Shown one piece after another: positions 35,111-45,436 of a DNA stretch of 64,000 bases. The stretch covers positions 62,001 to 126,000 of the forward strand of contig JAFSXU010000034.1 in NCBI GenBank assembly GCA_017443895.1, given 5' to 3'. This stretch comes from Clostridia bacterium (GTDB lineage: Bacteria > Bacillota > Clostridia > UBA1381). The notes under the pieces were generated by a model. The model had not been told where the DNA came from, made no database searches, and worked only from the letters and a program-made list of their open reading frames with translations. Both the position numbers and the translations under genes were made by a program. Each line of letters begins with the position of its first letter. The stretch's first letter is position 1.

Positions 35111-35138
35111 TTGTCGAATAAAAAAAACATTTCGACAA
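35111..35138. promoter_or_regulatory. inverted pair of Spo0A boxes upstream of spoIIGA
   Basis: TTGTCGAA at 35111-35118 (plus) and its exact inverse TTCGACAA at 35131-35138 face each other across 12 bp. Both match the 0A-box consensus TTGTCGAA fully. They lie about 190 bp before spoIIGA, an operon known in Bacillus to be activated by phosphorylated Spo0A. The remainder of 34924-35110 shows no other clear element. Confidence 0.7.
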
Positions 35139-35174
35139 AATTATTGCACGGGAAATATTTTTTTAAGCACGAAA

Positions 35175-35208
35175 AAAGTACCCGATAGCCTAAGCTATCA
35201 GGTACTTT
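35175..35208 (-). terminator. terminator after uxaA
   Basis: Minus strand: AAAGTACC.GATAGC stem with loop TTAG, followed by TTTTTT, six bases after the uxaA stop. Confidence 0.92.
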
Positions 35209-35213
35209 ACACA

Positions 35214-36626
35214 TCAGAGTGTTACCCCGTCTTTAAATATTGAAATTTCACGGTAGCCGTGTTTCTCATTATTTGTTTTCTCGCCGTTTGCAACGCTTAT
35301 TACATACTCAACCAAATCGTCTGTTAAATCCTTGCCGTTTATAATCTCGCCTGCATTAAAGTCAATCCAGTGCGGTTTTCTTTGGTATAAATCGGTATTG
35401 GTTGAAATTTTAACCGTCGGTACGGGCGCGCCTACAGGCGTCCCCCTGCCTGTTGAAAACAATATCAGATTACAGCCCGACGCTGTAAGGTTTGTTACGG
35501 CAACAATATCGTTACCCGGTCCCGTTAAAAGATTTAAGCCGTTATTTTTAATATGCTCGCCAATCTTTATAACATCAACCACATCCGCATCGCCCGATTT
35601 TTGCACACAGCCAAGCGACTTATCCTCCAATGTGGTTATTCCGCCTTTTTTGTTGCCCGGCGACGGGTTTTCATATACGACTTGATTATGGCTTGTAAAA
35701 TAATCCTTAAAATCGTTTATAAGATGTACGGTTTTATTAAAGGTTTCCTCGTCCTTGCATCTTGACATAAGTATCGTTTCTGCACCGAACATTTCAGGAA
35801 CCTCGGTTAAAATTGTACTTCCCCCCATGCCGATAAGCCTATCTGAAAATCTGCCGATAAGCGGATTTGCGGTAAGTCCCGAAAATCCGTCCGAACCTCC
35901 GCATTTTAGCCCGACAACCAGCTTTGACATATCGCACGGCGTTCTTTTAAAGGTCTTTGCATATTCAACAAGCTCGCCGATAAGCTCTAATGCGTCCTCG
36001 ACCTCATTATCATGTTCCTGGGTGATTAAAAACTTGACTCTTTTTTCGTTTACCTCACCCAAAACCTCACGAAATACAGGTATATTGTTATTTTCACAGC
36101 CCAAGCCCAACACAAGCACGCCTGCGGCATTTGGGTGGTTTACCATACCCTTTAAAATGCTCTGTGTTGTCTTTTGGTCGTCGCCCAACTGCGAGCATCC
36201 GAACGGATGTACAAAATTAAAAATTCCGTCAACCTCGCCTGCAAATCTGATATTTGCCTCCCTTGCAATAAGCTCGGAGGTCTTATTTACACAGCCGACA
36301 GTGTTTACAATCCATATTTCGTTCCGTATTCCGACACTGCCGTCCTCCCTTACATAGCCCATAAACTCACGCTTTGAAAGAGTGGGAATATCGTTCCTTT
36401 TTGGCGTATATGAATACTCAAGCGTACCGCTCAGATTAGTTTTTATATTATGCGTATGTACATGCTCGCCCGCTTTTATATCCTCGGTTGCATGGCCTAT
36501 GGGATAACCGTATTTTATAATGTTATCCCCTGCTTTTATATCTTTTAGGGCGACCTTATGACCTTTTAAGTCGCCCTCAAGCATTACGCAAACATTATCT
36601 TTTTCATTTATTTTTATTTGTTTCAT
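35214..36626 (-). CDS. uxaA: altronate dehydratase
   Basis: 470 aa. The N-terminal SAF domain (about 1-95: INEKDNVCVML, GHATEDIKAGEHVHTHN) is followed by the UxaA core, with FMGYVREDGSVGIRNEIWIV, FNFVHPFGCSQLGDDQ, VLGLGCENNNIP, LKCGGSDGFSGLTANP and STGRGTPVGAPVPTVKI. The enzyme dehydrates D-altronate to 2-keto-3-deoxygluconate, third step of galacturonate breakdown. Last gene of uxaC-uxaB-uxaA, with a strong terminator. Confidence 0.95.
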   Translation of the reverse strand: MKQIKINEKDNVCVMLEGDLKGHKVALKDIKAGDNIIKYGYPIGHATEDIKAGEHVHTHNIKTNLSGTLEYSYTPKRNDIPTLSKREFMGYVREDGSVGIRNEIWIVNTVGCVNKTSELIAREANIRFAGEVDGIFNFVHPFGCSQLGDDQKTTQSILKGMVNHPNAAGVLVLGLGCENNNIPVFREVLGEVNEKRVKFLITQEHDNEVEDALELIGELVEYAKTFKRTPCDMSKLVVGLKCGGSDGFSGLTANPLIGRFSDRLIGMGGSTILTEVPEMFGAETILMSRCKDEETFNKTVHLINDFKDYFTSHNQVVYENPSPGNKKGGITTLEDKSLGCVQKSGDADVVDVIKIGEHIKNNGLNLLTGPGNDIVAVTNLTASGCNLILFSTGRGTPVGAPVPTVKISTNTDLYQRKPHWIDFNAGEIINGKDLTDDLVEYVISVANGEKTNNEKHGYREISIFKDGVTL

Positions 36627-36639
36627 TTTTATTCACCGT

Positions 36640-38013
36640 TTAGCCTACCACTTTTTTCATAGCCGCCCGTATGCCGTTTGACTCTATATCCTCAACATAC
36701 TTTGTAACCGACTCGCAAAGGAAGGATAAATCCTTATCCCAAAGCTCTGTATTGGCTAAGATTTCGCCCACGCTTGCGGTTTTCATAAATTTCATAACCG
36801 CCTCGTCGTCATTTGCCTCATCGCCACGGTAGAACTCGATAAGTGCAGCCAATGAGAATACAAGACACTCAGGCTCTTTACCGAATTTATCCATATATTC
36901 AAGAAGTGACGGCAGGTCACGAACCTTGAACTTTGATACGGAATTTAGAGCAATGCTAAGCAACAAATGCTTTATGAACGGATTTTTAAAACGCTCGATT
37001 ACATCATTTGCAAACTGAGTAAGCTCATCATGAGGCAGATCAAGAACAGGTATAACCTCATCAAATATACCCTTGTGCATAAATGAATATATCAGCTCAT
37101 CATTCATTGCCTCGCCGACAGATTCCAATCCTGCAAGGCGTGCGGCAAGCACCATCATGGTATGCGCACCGTTTAAAATTCTTACCTTACGCTTTTTATA
37201 CGGCGTTACATCATCAGTCCATAAAACATTAAGACCGATATCTCCAAACGGGATTTCGTCTGCATATTTTTTATCGCCCTCGATTACCCATAAATGGAAT
37301 ATCTCGGCAGTGTCAATTACATTGTCAATGTACCCAAACTTTTGGCACATTTCTTTTGCATTGTCCCTTGGGTAGCCTGTTACAATTCTGTCAACCAAGG
37401 TGTTTGTGAAGTGGTTTTCATTCTCCACCCACTTTATAAACTCATCGCCGTATCCAAAATCAACAGCGTATTTTAATATGCAATTTTTTAATTCATCGCC
37501 GTTACGGTCGATAAGCTCGCATGGAAATAATATAAAGCCGGGTAAGCCCAAATCAAAACGCTTTTTTAAAAACATTGTAAGACGGCCCGGGAATGTGGTA
37601 TCGGCAAATGATGAGCCGTCATCACCTGACTTATACTCAATACCTGCCTCGGTTGTATTTGAAACAATAAACCGCAAATCAGGATTTTTTGCACAATCCA
37701 TAAGCTCGTCAGTTCTTAAAAATGGGTCAATACATCTTGTTACACATTCAACCACTCTTGTTTCCTCAACCCTTTCACCGTTTTGTAAGCCTCTTAAATA
37801 CAGGTCATATAAACCCTGCTGGTCGTTTATGAATTTATCAATCATCGGGCTTGAGAGAGGCTGTACCAATACAACGCCGTAATCTCCGCCGTTTTCTTTG
37901 TTTAAGCGGTCCACCATCCAGTCAACAAAGCCTCTTAAAAAATTACCCTCGCCAAACTGCAAAATCCGTTCTGTGTGCGGTTTCTGATTTTCGTTTCTCT
38001 TTAATAATTCCAT
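36640..38013 (-). CDS. uxaB: tagaturonate reductase (altronate oxidoreductase)
   Basis: 457 aa from ATG at 38013 with AGAGGAG nine bases upstream; a longer frame overlaps uxaC. The fold is that of mannitol dehydrogenase-type polyol reductases: LQFGEGNFLRGFVDWMVD near the N-terminus binds NAD, and VSNTTEAGI, TFPGRLTMFL, LVDRIVTGYP and RILNGAHTMMVLAA are family positions. It reduces D-tagaturonate to D-altronate with NADH. Fructuronate reductase (UxuB) is the closest alternative, but the operon with uxaC and altronate dehydratase favours UxaB. Confidence 0.94.
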   Translation of the reverse strand: MELLKRNENQKPHTERILQFGEGNFLRGFVDWMVDRLNKENGGDYGVVLVQPLSSPMIDKFINDQQGLYDLYLRGLQNGERVEETRVVECVTRCIDPFLRTDELMDCAKNPDLRFIVSNTTEAGIEYKSGDDGSSFADTTFPGRLTMFLKKRFDLGLPGFILFPCELIDRNGDELKNCILKYAVDFGYGDEFIKWVENENHFTNTLVDRIVTGYPRDNAKEMCQKFGYIDNVIDTAEIFHLWVIEGDKKYADEIPFGDIGLNVLWTDDVTPYKKRKVRILNGAHTMMVLAARLAGLESVGEAMNDELIYSFMHKGIFDEVIPVLDLPHDELTQFANDVIERFKNPFIKHLLLSIALNSVSKFKVRDLPSLLEYMDKFGKEPECLVFSLAALIEFYRGDEANDDEAVMKFMKTASVGEILANTELWDKDLSFLCESVTKYVEDIESNGIRAAMKKVVG

Positions 38014-38036
38014 AGCTAAAGCTCCTCTCTTATATC

Positions 38037-39452
38037 TTAACAATCTACTCCAAAATACTCTTTTGCATTGTTAAAGCAAATACCCTTAACAATAGTTTCC
38101 AATGTATCGTAATCGGCAGGGAATTCGCCGTCCTCTACCCATGTACCCAAGATGTTACACATAATCCGTCTGAAATACTCGTGACGGGTGTATGATAAAA
38201 AGCTCCTCGAATCGGTAAGCATACCGACAAACTTATTCAGTGCGCCAAGGTTTGCAAGTGCCCTCATTTGGTCTGTCATTCCGTCACGCTGATCGCAGAA
38301 CCACCAGCCTGAACCGAACTGTATCTTGCCTCCCTTTCCTGCGCCCTGGAAATTACCGAGCATTGTTCCTATTACATAATTATCCTTTGGATTTAATGTA
38401 TATAAAATGGTCTTTGGCAGATTATCCGTTTTTTCCATTGCATTTAATAAATGCGATAAATCCTCGGCTATTGAATAGTCCGCAATTGAGTCAAAGCCTG
38501 TGTCTGCACCTAAGAGCTTGAACATCTTATTGTTATTATTCCTCAATGCACCAATGTGAAGCTGCATTGCCCAATCAAGCTCTTTGTATTTTTTTGCAAG
38601 CTCTATAAGCATCGCCGATTTATATGCTTTTACCTCATTATCTGAAAGACTCTCGCCCGACATTGCCTTGTTAAATACATCCGATGCCGAAATTCCCTCA
38701 TAATACGGTACACCGTCAAGAGCGTGGTCTGAAACCCTACAGCCTACGCTGTTAAAATACTCAATCCTTGAATATATTGCCTTTACAAGGTCTTTATATG
38801 ACTTTATCTCAATACCCGATACCTCTGAGAGCTTTTTAATATAAGGTACGAATGTCGGTTTTTCGATATTTAGCATAAAGTCAGGTCTAAACGACGGTAT
38901 AACCTTTGCATTTATATGTCCCTTTTGGGCAATTTTTTTATGCCACTCCAAACTATCTATAGGATCGTCCGTTGTGCCGATTACTGCAACATTTGAGCTG
39001 TTTATAAGATATGACGGGCTCATATTCTTTTCTTTTATAACAGCGTTTGCCCTATCAAATATTTCTCTTGCCGTGTCCTTACGGCAAACCGTATCGATAC
39101 CGAAATATCTCTGTAGCTCCAAATGCGTCCAGTGATAGAGCGGATTTCCTATTGCATATTGCAGGCTCGAACAAAATGCCTCAAATCTTTCATAATCCGA
39201 CATTTGATTGCCTGTTCTGTGTCCTGTCATATACTTTTCTTCAATGCCCATTGACCGCATATACCGCCACTTGTAATGGTCGCCGTCAAGGAAAATTTGG
39301 GTAATACTTGAAAATGGCTTATCCTCATACATTTCCTGCGGACTCAAATGACAGTGATAGTCAAAAATCGGCATATCCTCTGCATACTCATGGTAGAGCT
39401 TTTTTGCCGTATCATTATGCAACATAAAATCCTTGTCCATAAATGGTTTCAT
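38037..39452 (-). CDS. uxaC: uronate (glucuronate/galacturonate) isomerase
   Basis: 471 aa, ribosome binding site AAAGGGAGAG. Amidohydrolase-like TIM barrel: PIFDYHCHLSPQEM (about 29-42, metal-binding His), VIGTTDDPIDSLEWH, SDHALDG and QFGSGWWFCDQRDGM near residue 380. It converts galacturonate to tagaturonate (and glucuronate to fructuronate). First gene of the uxa operon. No dedicated transporter or regulator gene flanks it. Confidence 0.96.
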   Translation of the reverse strand: MKPFMDKDFMLHNDTAKKLYHEYAEDMPIFDYHCHLSPQEMYEDKPFSSITQIFLDGDHYKWRYMRSMGIEEKYMTGHRTGNQMSDYERFEAFCSSLQYAIGNPLYHWTHLELQRYFGIDTVCRKDTAREIFDRANAVIKEKNMSPSYLINSSNVAVIGTTDDPIDSLEWHKKIAQKGHINAKVIPSFRPDFMLNIEKPTFVPYIKKLSEVSGIEIKSYKDLVKAIYSRIEYFNSVGCRVSDHALDGVPYYEGISASDVFNKAMSGESLSDNEVKAYKSAMLIELAKKYKELDWAMQLHIGALRNNNNKMFKLLGADTGFDSIADYSIAEDLSHLLNAMEKTDNLPKTILYTLNPKDNYVIGTMLGNFQGAGKGGKIQFGSGWWFCDQRDGMTDQMRALANLGALNKFVGMLTDSRSFLSYTRHEYFRRIMCNILGTWVEDGEFPADYDTLETIVKGICFNNAKEYFGVDC

Positions 39453-39484
39453 AGTTTCTTCTCTCCCTTTTAGTTATTGTTTTT

Positions 39485-39513
39485 ATTATATCAATATTTT
39501 TTTGATTTTTCAA
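39485..39513 (-). promoter_or_regulatory. sigma-A promoter of the uxaCBA operon
   Basis: Minus strand: TTGAAA (39508-39513), 17-bp spacer, TATAAT (39485-39490), about 33 bp before uxaC. Confidence 0.8.
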
Positions 39514-39562
39514 TATATTTATAGTCACTTGTTGCATTTATTTGGAAATAATTTGTCGCAGC

Positions 39563-39600
39563 AGCAAAAAAAGACCACTGCAAAACTGCAATGGTCTTTA
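39563..39600 (-). terminator. terminator after ilvC
   Basis: AAAGACCA/TGGTCTTT stem (39570-39599), inner TTGCAG pairing, T-run on the minus strand, 16 nt after the ilvC stop. Confidence 0.88.
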
Positions 39601-39615
39601 ATACACATATGTTAA

Positions 39616-40665
<1,050 letters not shown>

Positions 40666-40697
40666 TTAAATTTAATTTTTAACTGTTTTAAAAAGCT

Positions 40698-41198
40698 TTA
40701 TTTGTCAAGCTTTAATGTGTTTGTGCCTCGCTCAAGTGCTGTCATACCTGTTTTTGCAATTTCCTCGATGCCGTACGGCTCAATCATTTCAAGGAATGCA
40801 TTTAGCTTTCCGTTTCCGCCAGTAAGCTCGATAACAAGCGTACTGGTTGAAATATCAACGATATTTGCGCGGAATACATTGGTTATCTCCATAACCTCGC
40901 TACGGGTTTTCGGAGTTACCTTTACCTTTACCAAAACCAAGCCTCTTTTTACTATTTCAGAGCTTCTTAATGTCTTTATCTTTATAACATCAATCAGCTT
41001 TGACAACTGCTTTGAAATCTGTTCAAGCAACAATTCATCGCCTATAACCTCAATGGTTATTCTTGAAATTCGCTCGTCCTGTGTAGGTCCAACGGACAAG
41101 CTCTCAATATTAAAGCCTCGTCTTGAAAACAAGCCTACAACCCTTGACAAAACACCTGCACGGTTTTCAACAAGAACGGATAATGTGTATCTTTCCAT
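40698..41198 (-). CDS. ilvN: acetolactate synthase small (regulatory) subunit
   Basis: 166 aa from ATG at 41198, two bases after ilvB; a TTG two codons earlier is too close to the GGAGG. The N-terminal ACT domain has SVLVENRAGVLSRVVGLFSRRGFNIESLSVG, read in parts: ENRAGVLSRVVGLFSRRGFN and IESLSVGPTQDE. The C-terminal domain includes RANIVDIS and IELTGGNGKLNAFLEM. It binds valine and gives feedback control to IlvB. Confidence 0.95.
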   Translation of the reverse strand: MERYTLSVLVENRAGVLSRVVGLFSRRGFNIESLSVGPTQDERISRITIEVIGDELLLEQISKQLSKLIDVIKIKTLRSSEIVKRGLVLVKVKVTPKTRSEVMEITNVFRANIVDISTSTLVIELTGGNGKLNAFLEMIEPYGIEEIAKTGMTALERGTNTLKLDK

Positions 41199-41200
41199 AA

Positions 41201-42877
41201 TCAATTATCCTCCTTTACTGTCATTGGCTTTTCATTAAGCGAATCGCCTGTTGTTTCATACGGGTCAACCTCAAGAACGAGAAGATATGACTCGTTATCC
41301 TTCATCATCTCATCAATTGCACCGTCTATCTGACTGTTTTCCTTTATATATGAGTTCTTTATTCCGTATGCGTCGGCAAGCTTATTAAAGTCGGGACTAC
41401 CGTCAAGATATACTGCCTGGTAGTTTGAGTTATAGAGCATAAACTGATGCTCATGCACCATTCCGAGGCGGTTATTCTTAAACACTACCATTTTTACGGG
41501 TATATCCCACTGGCACATTGTTCCCATTTCAGGCAGGTTCATCTGGAATGAGCCATCGCCCATGATTGAAAATACGGGTAGCTTCTTCTGTGCCGTTGAT
41601 GCGCCGATTGCCGCAGGCAGACCGTAACCCATTGTTCCAAATCCGCCCGATGTCAAAAAGTTTCTCGGTGATGTAAAATCATAGTAGTTGGTTGTCCAAA
41701 TCTGGTTTTGTCCAACCTCGGTTGCAATGTACGCATTTGAGCCTACCTTTGCACAAAGCCGTTTTAAGAAATACTTTGGATTTACCGTACCTGTATCCTC
41801 TGTTACAATCTTTTGCGCAAATCTTTCTTTTATCTCCTGCGCCTCTTTATCCCATTCCTCGCTTACCTTATAATCCTGGAGCAATGGCTTTAACTGGGAT
41901 ATTACATCCTTTATATCGCCTACAACAGGGATATACGGCTGGATATTTTTGCCAATCTCGGCAGGGTCAATATCAATATGTATAAGTCTGCACTTATACT
42001 CTAACGCTCTTGATGCATGCGCGGTTGTTCTGTCGCCCAATCTTGAGCCCATAACAACAAGCAAATCTGCCTTGTTAATCAAAGCATTTGCCGCGCGTGA
42101 GCCGTGAGAGCCAAGCATACCGTAATAGTTACGATCTGTTGAGTTCATAACGCCAACGCCCATCATTGTAGACATAACAGGGATATTTGTTATATCGTCA
42201 AATGCACGAAACTCACTAACCGCATCTGAAATTACAACTCCTCCGCCTGCTAAAATCATAGGTCTTTGCGCCGCTTTTATAGCCTCTGCAACCTTCTTTA
42301 TCTGTGGCTCCGACGCCTTACCCAAAAGCTTATAGCCCTTGATGTTTAATTCCTCTTCCGCATCGGGATATTCAAATTCCTGCTTTAATATATCCATCGG
42401 GAAGTCGATAAGCACAGGACCGGGTCTGCCTGTGTTTGCAATATGGAACGCCTCGTTTACAATTCTTGGTATATCAAGTCCGTCCTTTACAAGATAGTTA
42501 TGCTTTGTAAACGGCAAGGTTGCACCTGTAATGTCAACCTCCTGGAAAGCATCCTTACCGACAAGCGGTAAGCCTACCTGACCTGTCAATACTACCATTG
42601 GTACAGAGTCCATATACGCTGTTGCTATACCGGTAATTAAGTTTGTGGCTCCCGGACCTGATGTAGCCGTACAAACTCCCGCTGTTTTGGTAACACGGGC
42701 ATAACCTGATGCCATATGCGCAGCGCCCTGCTCATTGCGGGTCAGAATATGCTTAATTGATGAAAACGACAGCTTGTCTATTATCGGGCAGTTTGCCGCG
42801 CCCGGATAACCAAAGACAACCTTTACACCGTTTTTCTCAAGTGTGCTTACAACCATTTGAGCACCGGTCATTTTCAT
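41201..42877 (-). CDS. ilvB: acetolactate synthase large subunit
   Basis: 558 aa from ATG at 42877 with GGAGGAGG upstream. TPP-dependent enzyme: GAQMVVSTLEKNGVKVVFGYPG at the start (in parts), the catalytic Glu in LTRNEQGAAHMA (about 50-61), TATSGPGATNLITG, FQEVDITG, and the TPP motif MGDGSFQMNLPEMGT with FKNNRLGMV (about 438-475). It condenses pyruvate to acetolactate. A 400-bp leader with hairpins precedes it, but no T-box motif was found. Confidence 0.97.
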   Translation of the reverse strand: MKMTGAQMVVSTLEKNGVKVVFGYPGAANCPIIDKLSFSSIKHILTRNEQGAAHMASGYARVTKTAGVCTATSGPGATNLITGIATAYMDSVPMVVLTGQVGLPLVGKDAFQEVDITGATLPFTKHNYLVKDGLDIPRIVNEAFHIANTGRPGPVLIDFPMDILKQEFEYPDAEEELNIKGYKLLGKASEPQIKKVAEAIKAAQRPMILAGGGVVISDAVSEFRAFDDITNIPVMSTMMGVGVMNSTDRNYYGMLGSHGSRAANALINKADLLVVMGSRLGDRTTAHASRALEYKCRLIHIDIDPAEIGKNIQPYIPVVGDIKDVISQLKPLLQDYKVSEEWDKEAQEIKERFAQKIVTEDTGTVNPKYFLKRLCAKVGSNAYIATEVGQNQIWTTNYYDFTSPRNFLTSGGFGTMGYGLPAAIGASTAQKKLPVFSIMGDGSFQMNLPEMGTMCQWDIPVKMVVFKNNRLGMVHEHQFMLYNSNYQAVYLDGSPDFNKLADAYGIKNSYIKENSQIDGAIDEMMKDNESYLLVLEVDPYETTGDSLNEKPMTVKEDN

Positions 42878-43226
42878 TGTCAATTCCTCCTCCAAATAAT
42901 TAGAATGTATTTGTAAGTGCTCTACTCCGTCATTTATCGGTGTAGATTTTCTATCCTAAAATATTGTAGTATAAAGGATAGACGCACCGCATTTAATTAT
43001 GTTAAAAATGCAATACCTTCCTTACCTGTCATAAGAAAGTACATAGTATCTGTATATTATCATACCGTATTATTTTATCAGCCAAATCGTGTAATGTCAA
43101 CACTTTTAGATACATTATCTGATTTTTAACCATAGAAATTTTTGCGATATTTACACTTTTTTTGTTTATAGTTTACAAGTATTTGGGATTTTTTTGTGTA
43201 CTCTAAAAAAAATTGGTTTTAAAACC
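42878..43226 (-). promoter_or_regulatory. ilvB leader region with hairpins and a possible 13-codon leader ORF
   Basis: The minus strand before ilvB holds two hairpins: TCTAC.CCG/CGG.GTAGA (42921-42946) and CTATCCT/AGGATAG (42951-42981). Further upstream is a 13-codon frame (43022-43063, MIIYRYYVLSYDR) with several Ile, Val, Leu and Tyr codons but no ribosome binding site. An attenuation-type control is possible but not demonstrated. 43064-43226 is AT-rich and otherwise featureless. Confidence 0.3.
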
Positions 43227-43255
43227 TTTACAATACTCAAAAAAAGTGATATTAT
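43227..43255 (+). promoter_or_regulatory. sigma-A promoter of ilvE
   Basis: TTTACA (43227-43232), 17-bp spacer, TATTAT (43250-43255), about 38 bp before the ATG at 43294. Confidence 0.65.
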
Positions 43256-43293
43256 TAAAATGATATAAATTCTACAAAGGAGTGTTTTAGCTA

Positions 43294-44319
43294 ATGGAAA
43301 AGCAGAACATTGACTGGCAAAACCTCGGTTTTGGCTATATAAAAACTGACAAGCGCTTTGTTTCTACATACAAAGACGGAAAATGGGACGAGGGCGCTCT
43401 CATTGACGATGATATGATTACAATGAGCGAATGTGCCTGCGTTTTACAGTATGCACAGACTATTTTTGAAGGCTTAAAGGCTTACACTACAGAAAAGGGC
43501 GAAACAGTAGTCTTCAGACCCGACTTAAACGCAGAGCGTTTTGCAAATTCTGCACGCAGAATGGAAATGCCCGTATATCCTGAAGATAAGTTTGTTGAAG
43601 CAATATTAAAGGTAGTTGAGGCAAATAAATCATTTGTGCCTCCATACGGAAGCGGTGCTACTCTCTATTTAAGACCGTATATGTTCGGAATTAACCCCGT
43701 TATCGGTGTTAAACCGGCAACCGACTATCAGTTCAGAGTTTTTGCAACTCCTGTCGGTCCGTATTTTAAGGGCGGTGCAAAGCCTATAACTATCCGTGTT
43801 TCTGATTTTGACCGTGCCGCTCCTCACGGAACAGGTCATATCAAGGCAGGTCTTAACTATGCAATGAGCTTACATGCTATAGTTTCTGCTCATAATGAGG
43901 GTTATGATGAGAATATGTATCTTGATGCAGGCACAAGAACAAAGGTTGAAGAAACAGGCGGTGCAAACTTCTTGTTCATTACAAAGGACAACAAGGTCGT
44001 AACCCCAAAATCAGACAGTATCCTTCCGTCAATTACAAGACGCTCCTTAATGTATGTAGCAAAGGAATATCTCGGTCTTGAAACAGAGGAAAGAGAAGTT
44101 TATCTTGACGAATTATCAGACTTTGCAGAGTGCGGTCTTTGCGGTACGGCGGCTGTTATATCGCCTGTAGGCAAGATTGTTGACCACGGCAAAGAGATTT
44201 GTCTCCCAAGCGGTATGAACGATATGGGACCTGTAACAAAGAAGTTATATGATACATTAACAGGTATTCAAATGGGCAGACTTGAAGCTCCAAAGGGTTG
44301 GATACAGGTTATAAAATAA
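43294..44319 (+). CDS. ilvE: branched-chain amino acid aminotransferase
   Basis: 341 aa, AAAGGAG upstream. Fold type IV PLP enzyme: QTIFEGLKAYTTEKG (about 52-66), RPYMFGINPVIGVKP, the PLP-binding lysine in GTGHIKAGLNYAMSLHA (about 187-203), EETGGANFLF and GTAAVISPVG. It is the eukaryote-like BCAT type II length. It transfers amino groups to the keto acids of Val, Leu and Ile, completing the pathway of the divergently read ilvBNC. Confidence 0.96.
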   Translation: MEKQNIDWQNLGFGYIKTDKRFVSTYKDGKWDEGALIDDDMITMSECACVLQYAQTIFEGLKAYTTEKGETVVFRPDLNAERFANSARRMEMPVYPEDKFVEAILKVVEANKSFVPPYGSGATLYLRPYMFGINPVIGVKPATDYQFRVFATPVGPYFKGGAKPITIRVSDFDRAAPHGTGHIKAGLNYAMSLHAIVSAHNEGYDENMYLDAGTRTKVEETGGANFLFITKDNKVVTPKSDSILPSITRRSLMYVAKEYLGLETEEREVYLDELSDFAECGLCGTAAVISPVGKIVDHGKEICLPSGMNDMGPVTKKLYDTLTGIQMGRLEAPKGWIQVIK

Positions 44320-44336
44320 TCAAAATTAGTAACATT

Positions 44337-44368
44337 AAAGGCTGTTGCAAAATGCAACAGCCTTTTTT
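44337..44368 (+). terminator. terminator after ilvE
   Basis: AAAGGCTGTTGCA/TGCAACAGCCTTT, 13-bp stem with AAA loop and a run of T. It may also serve the convergent ispG operon. Confidence 0.92.
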
Positions 44369-44387
44369 TACCTAAATTGGGCAGACT

Positions 44388-45434
44388 TTATAGCTTTTCA
44401 ATTTCTTTCATCAGTTCTTCCACTATTTTATCCTGCGGTACTTTTCTTAAAATCTCGCCGTGCGAAAATATAATTCCGACACCGTCGCCCCCGGCAATAC
44501 CAATATCCGCTTCCCTCGCCTCACCGGGGCCGTTTACCGCACAGCCCATTACTGCAACCTTAATCGGCTTTTTTATATTCTGTATGCGTTTTTCTACTTC
44601 GTTTGCAATAGGTATAAGGTCAATCCTTGTCCGTCCGCAGGTCGGACAGGACACAAGGGTTGCACCCTCTTTTCTCATACCCAAAACTTTTTGTATGCTG
44701 TATGCCGCTCTTATTTCCTCAACAGGATCGTCCGTTAATGACACGCGCATTGTATCGCCTATGCCCTGTGCCAAAAGTGCGCCAATGCCTACAGACGATT
44801 TTATCGTGCCCTGCATAAGCGTTCCTGCCTCGGTAACACCGATATGTAGCGGTATATCCGAAATCTCATCAAATTTCTGGTACGCCTTTAGCATTGTCGG
44901 AACATCGGAAACTTTTATAGACACAACGGTATCGTAAAAATCAAGCTCGTTTAAAATACGAACATGACCTAACGCACTCTCAACAAGTGCATCGGCAGTC
45001 GGGGAGCCGTATTTTTGGAGCAGATTTTTTTCCAAAGAACCACCGTTTACACCAATTCGGATAGGTATATGTCTTTCCTTTGCAAGGTCAACCACCTGTT
45101 TTACTCTGTCCCTGTCCCCAATATTGCCCGGGTTTATTCTTACCTTATCAGCGCCTTGCCTCATTGATTCAAGCGCCAAGCGGTAATCAAAATGTATATC
45201 AACAACAAGCGGAATGTGGATTTGCTTTTTTATCTCACCCACCGCCTGCGCCGCCTCCATATCGGGTATGGCAACTCTTATTATTTCACAGCCTGCCTCT
45301 TCCAAGCTTAAAATCTGGTTAACTGTTGATTTAACATCACGGGTATCGGTATTGCACATTGACTGTATTGCAATGGGCTTATCTCCGCCGATCCACACAC
45401 CGCCTATATTTACAAGTCTTTTTTTCTTTCGCAT
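44388..45434 (-). CDS. ispG: 4-hydroxy-3-methylbut-2-enyl diphosphate synthase
   Basis: 348 aa. It carries [19 protein letters not shown] (about 15-33) and [10 protein letters not shown] in the TIM barrel, and the 4Fe-4S domain with [11 protein letters not shown] (about 255-265) and [16 protein letters not shown] (about 295-310), including the catalytic Glu. It makes HMBPP from MEcPP in the MEP isoprenoid pathway. Last gene of the pyrH-to-ispG cluster, 2 nt after rseP. Confidence 0.97.
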   Translation of the reverse strand: MRKKKRLVNIGGVWIGGDKPIAIQSMCNTDTRDVKSTVNQILSLEEAGCEIIRVAIPDMEAAQAVGEIKKQIHIPLVVDIHFDYRLALESMRQGADKVRINPGNIGDRDRVKQVVDLAKERHIPIRIGVNGGSLEKNLLQKYGSPTADALVESALGHVRILNELDFYDTVVSIKVSDVPTMLKAYQKFDEISDIPLHIGVTEAGTLMQGTIKSSVGIGALLAQGIGDTMRVSLTDDPVEEIRAAYSIQKVLGMRKEGATLVSCPTCGRTRIDLIPIANEVEKRIQNIKKPIKVAVMGCAVNGPGEAREADIGIAGGDGVGIIFSHGEILRKVPQDKIVEELMKEIEKL

Positions 45435-45436
45435 AT

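Noticed and set aside
42878-43293. T-box riboswitch before ilvB
   Set aside because: No AGGGTGG-ACCGCG core or specifier-loop pattern was seen on the minus strand.
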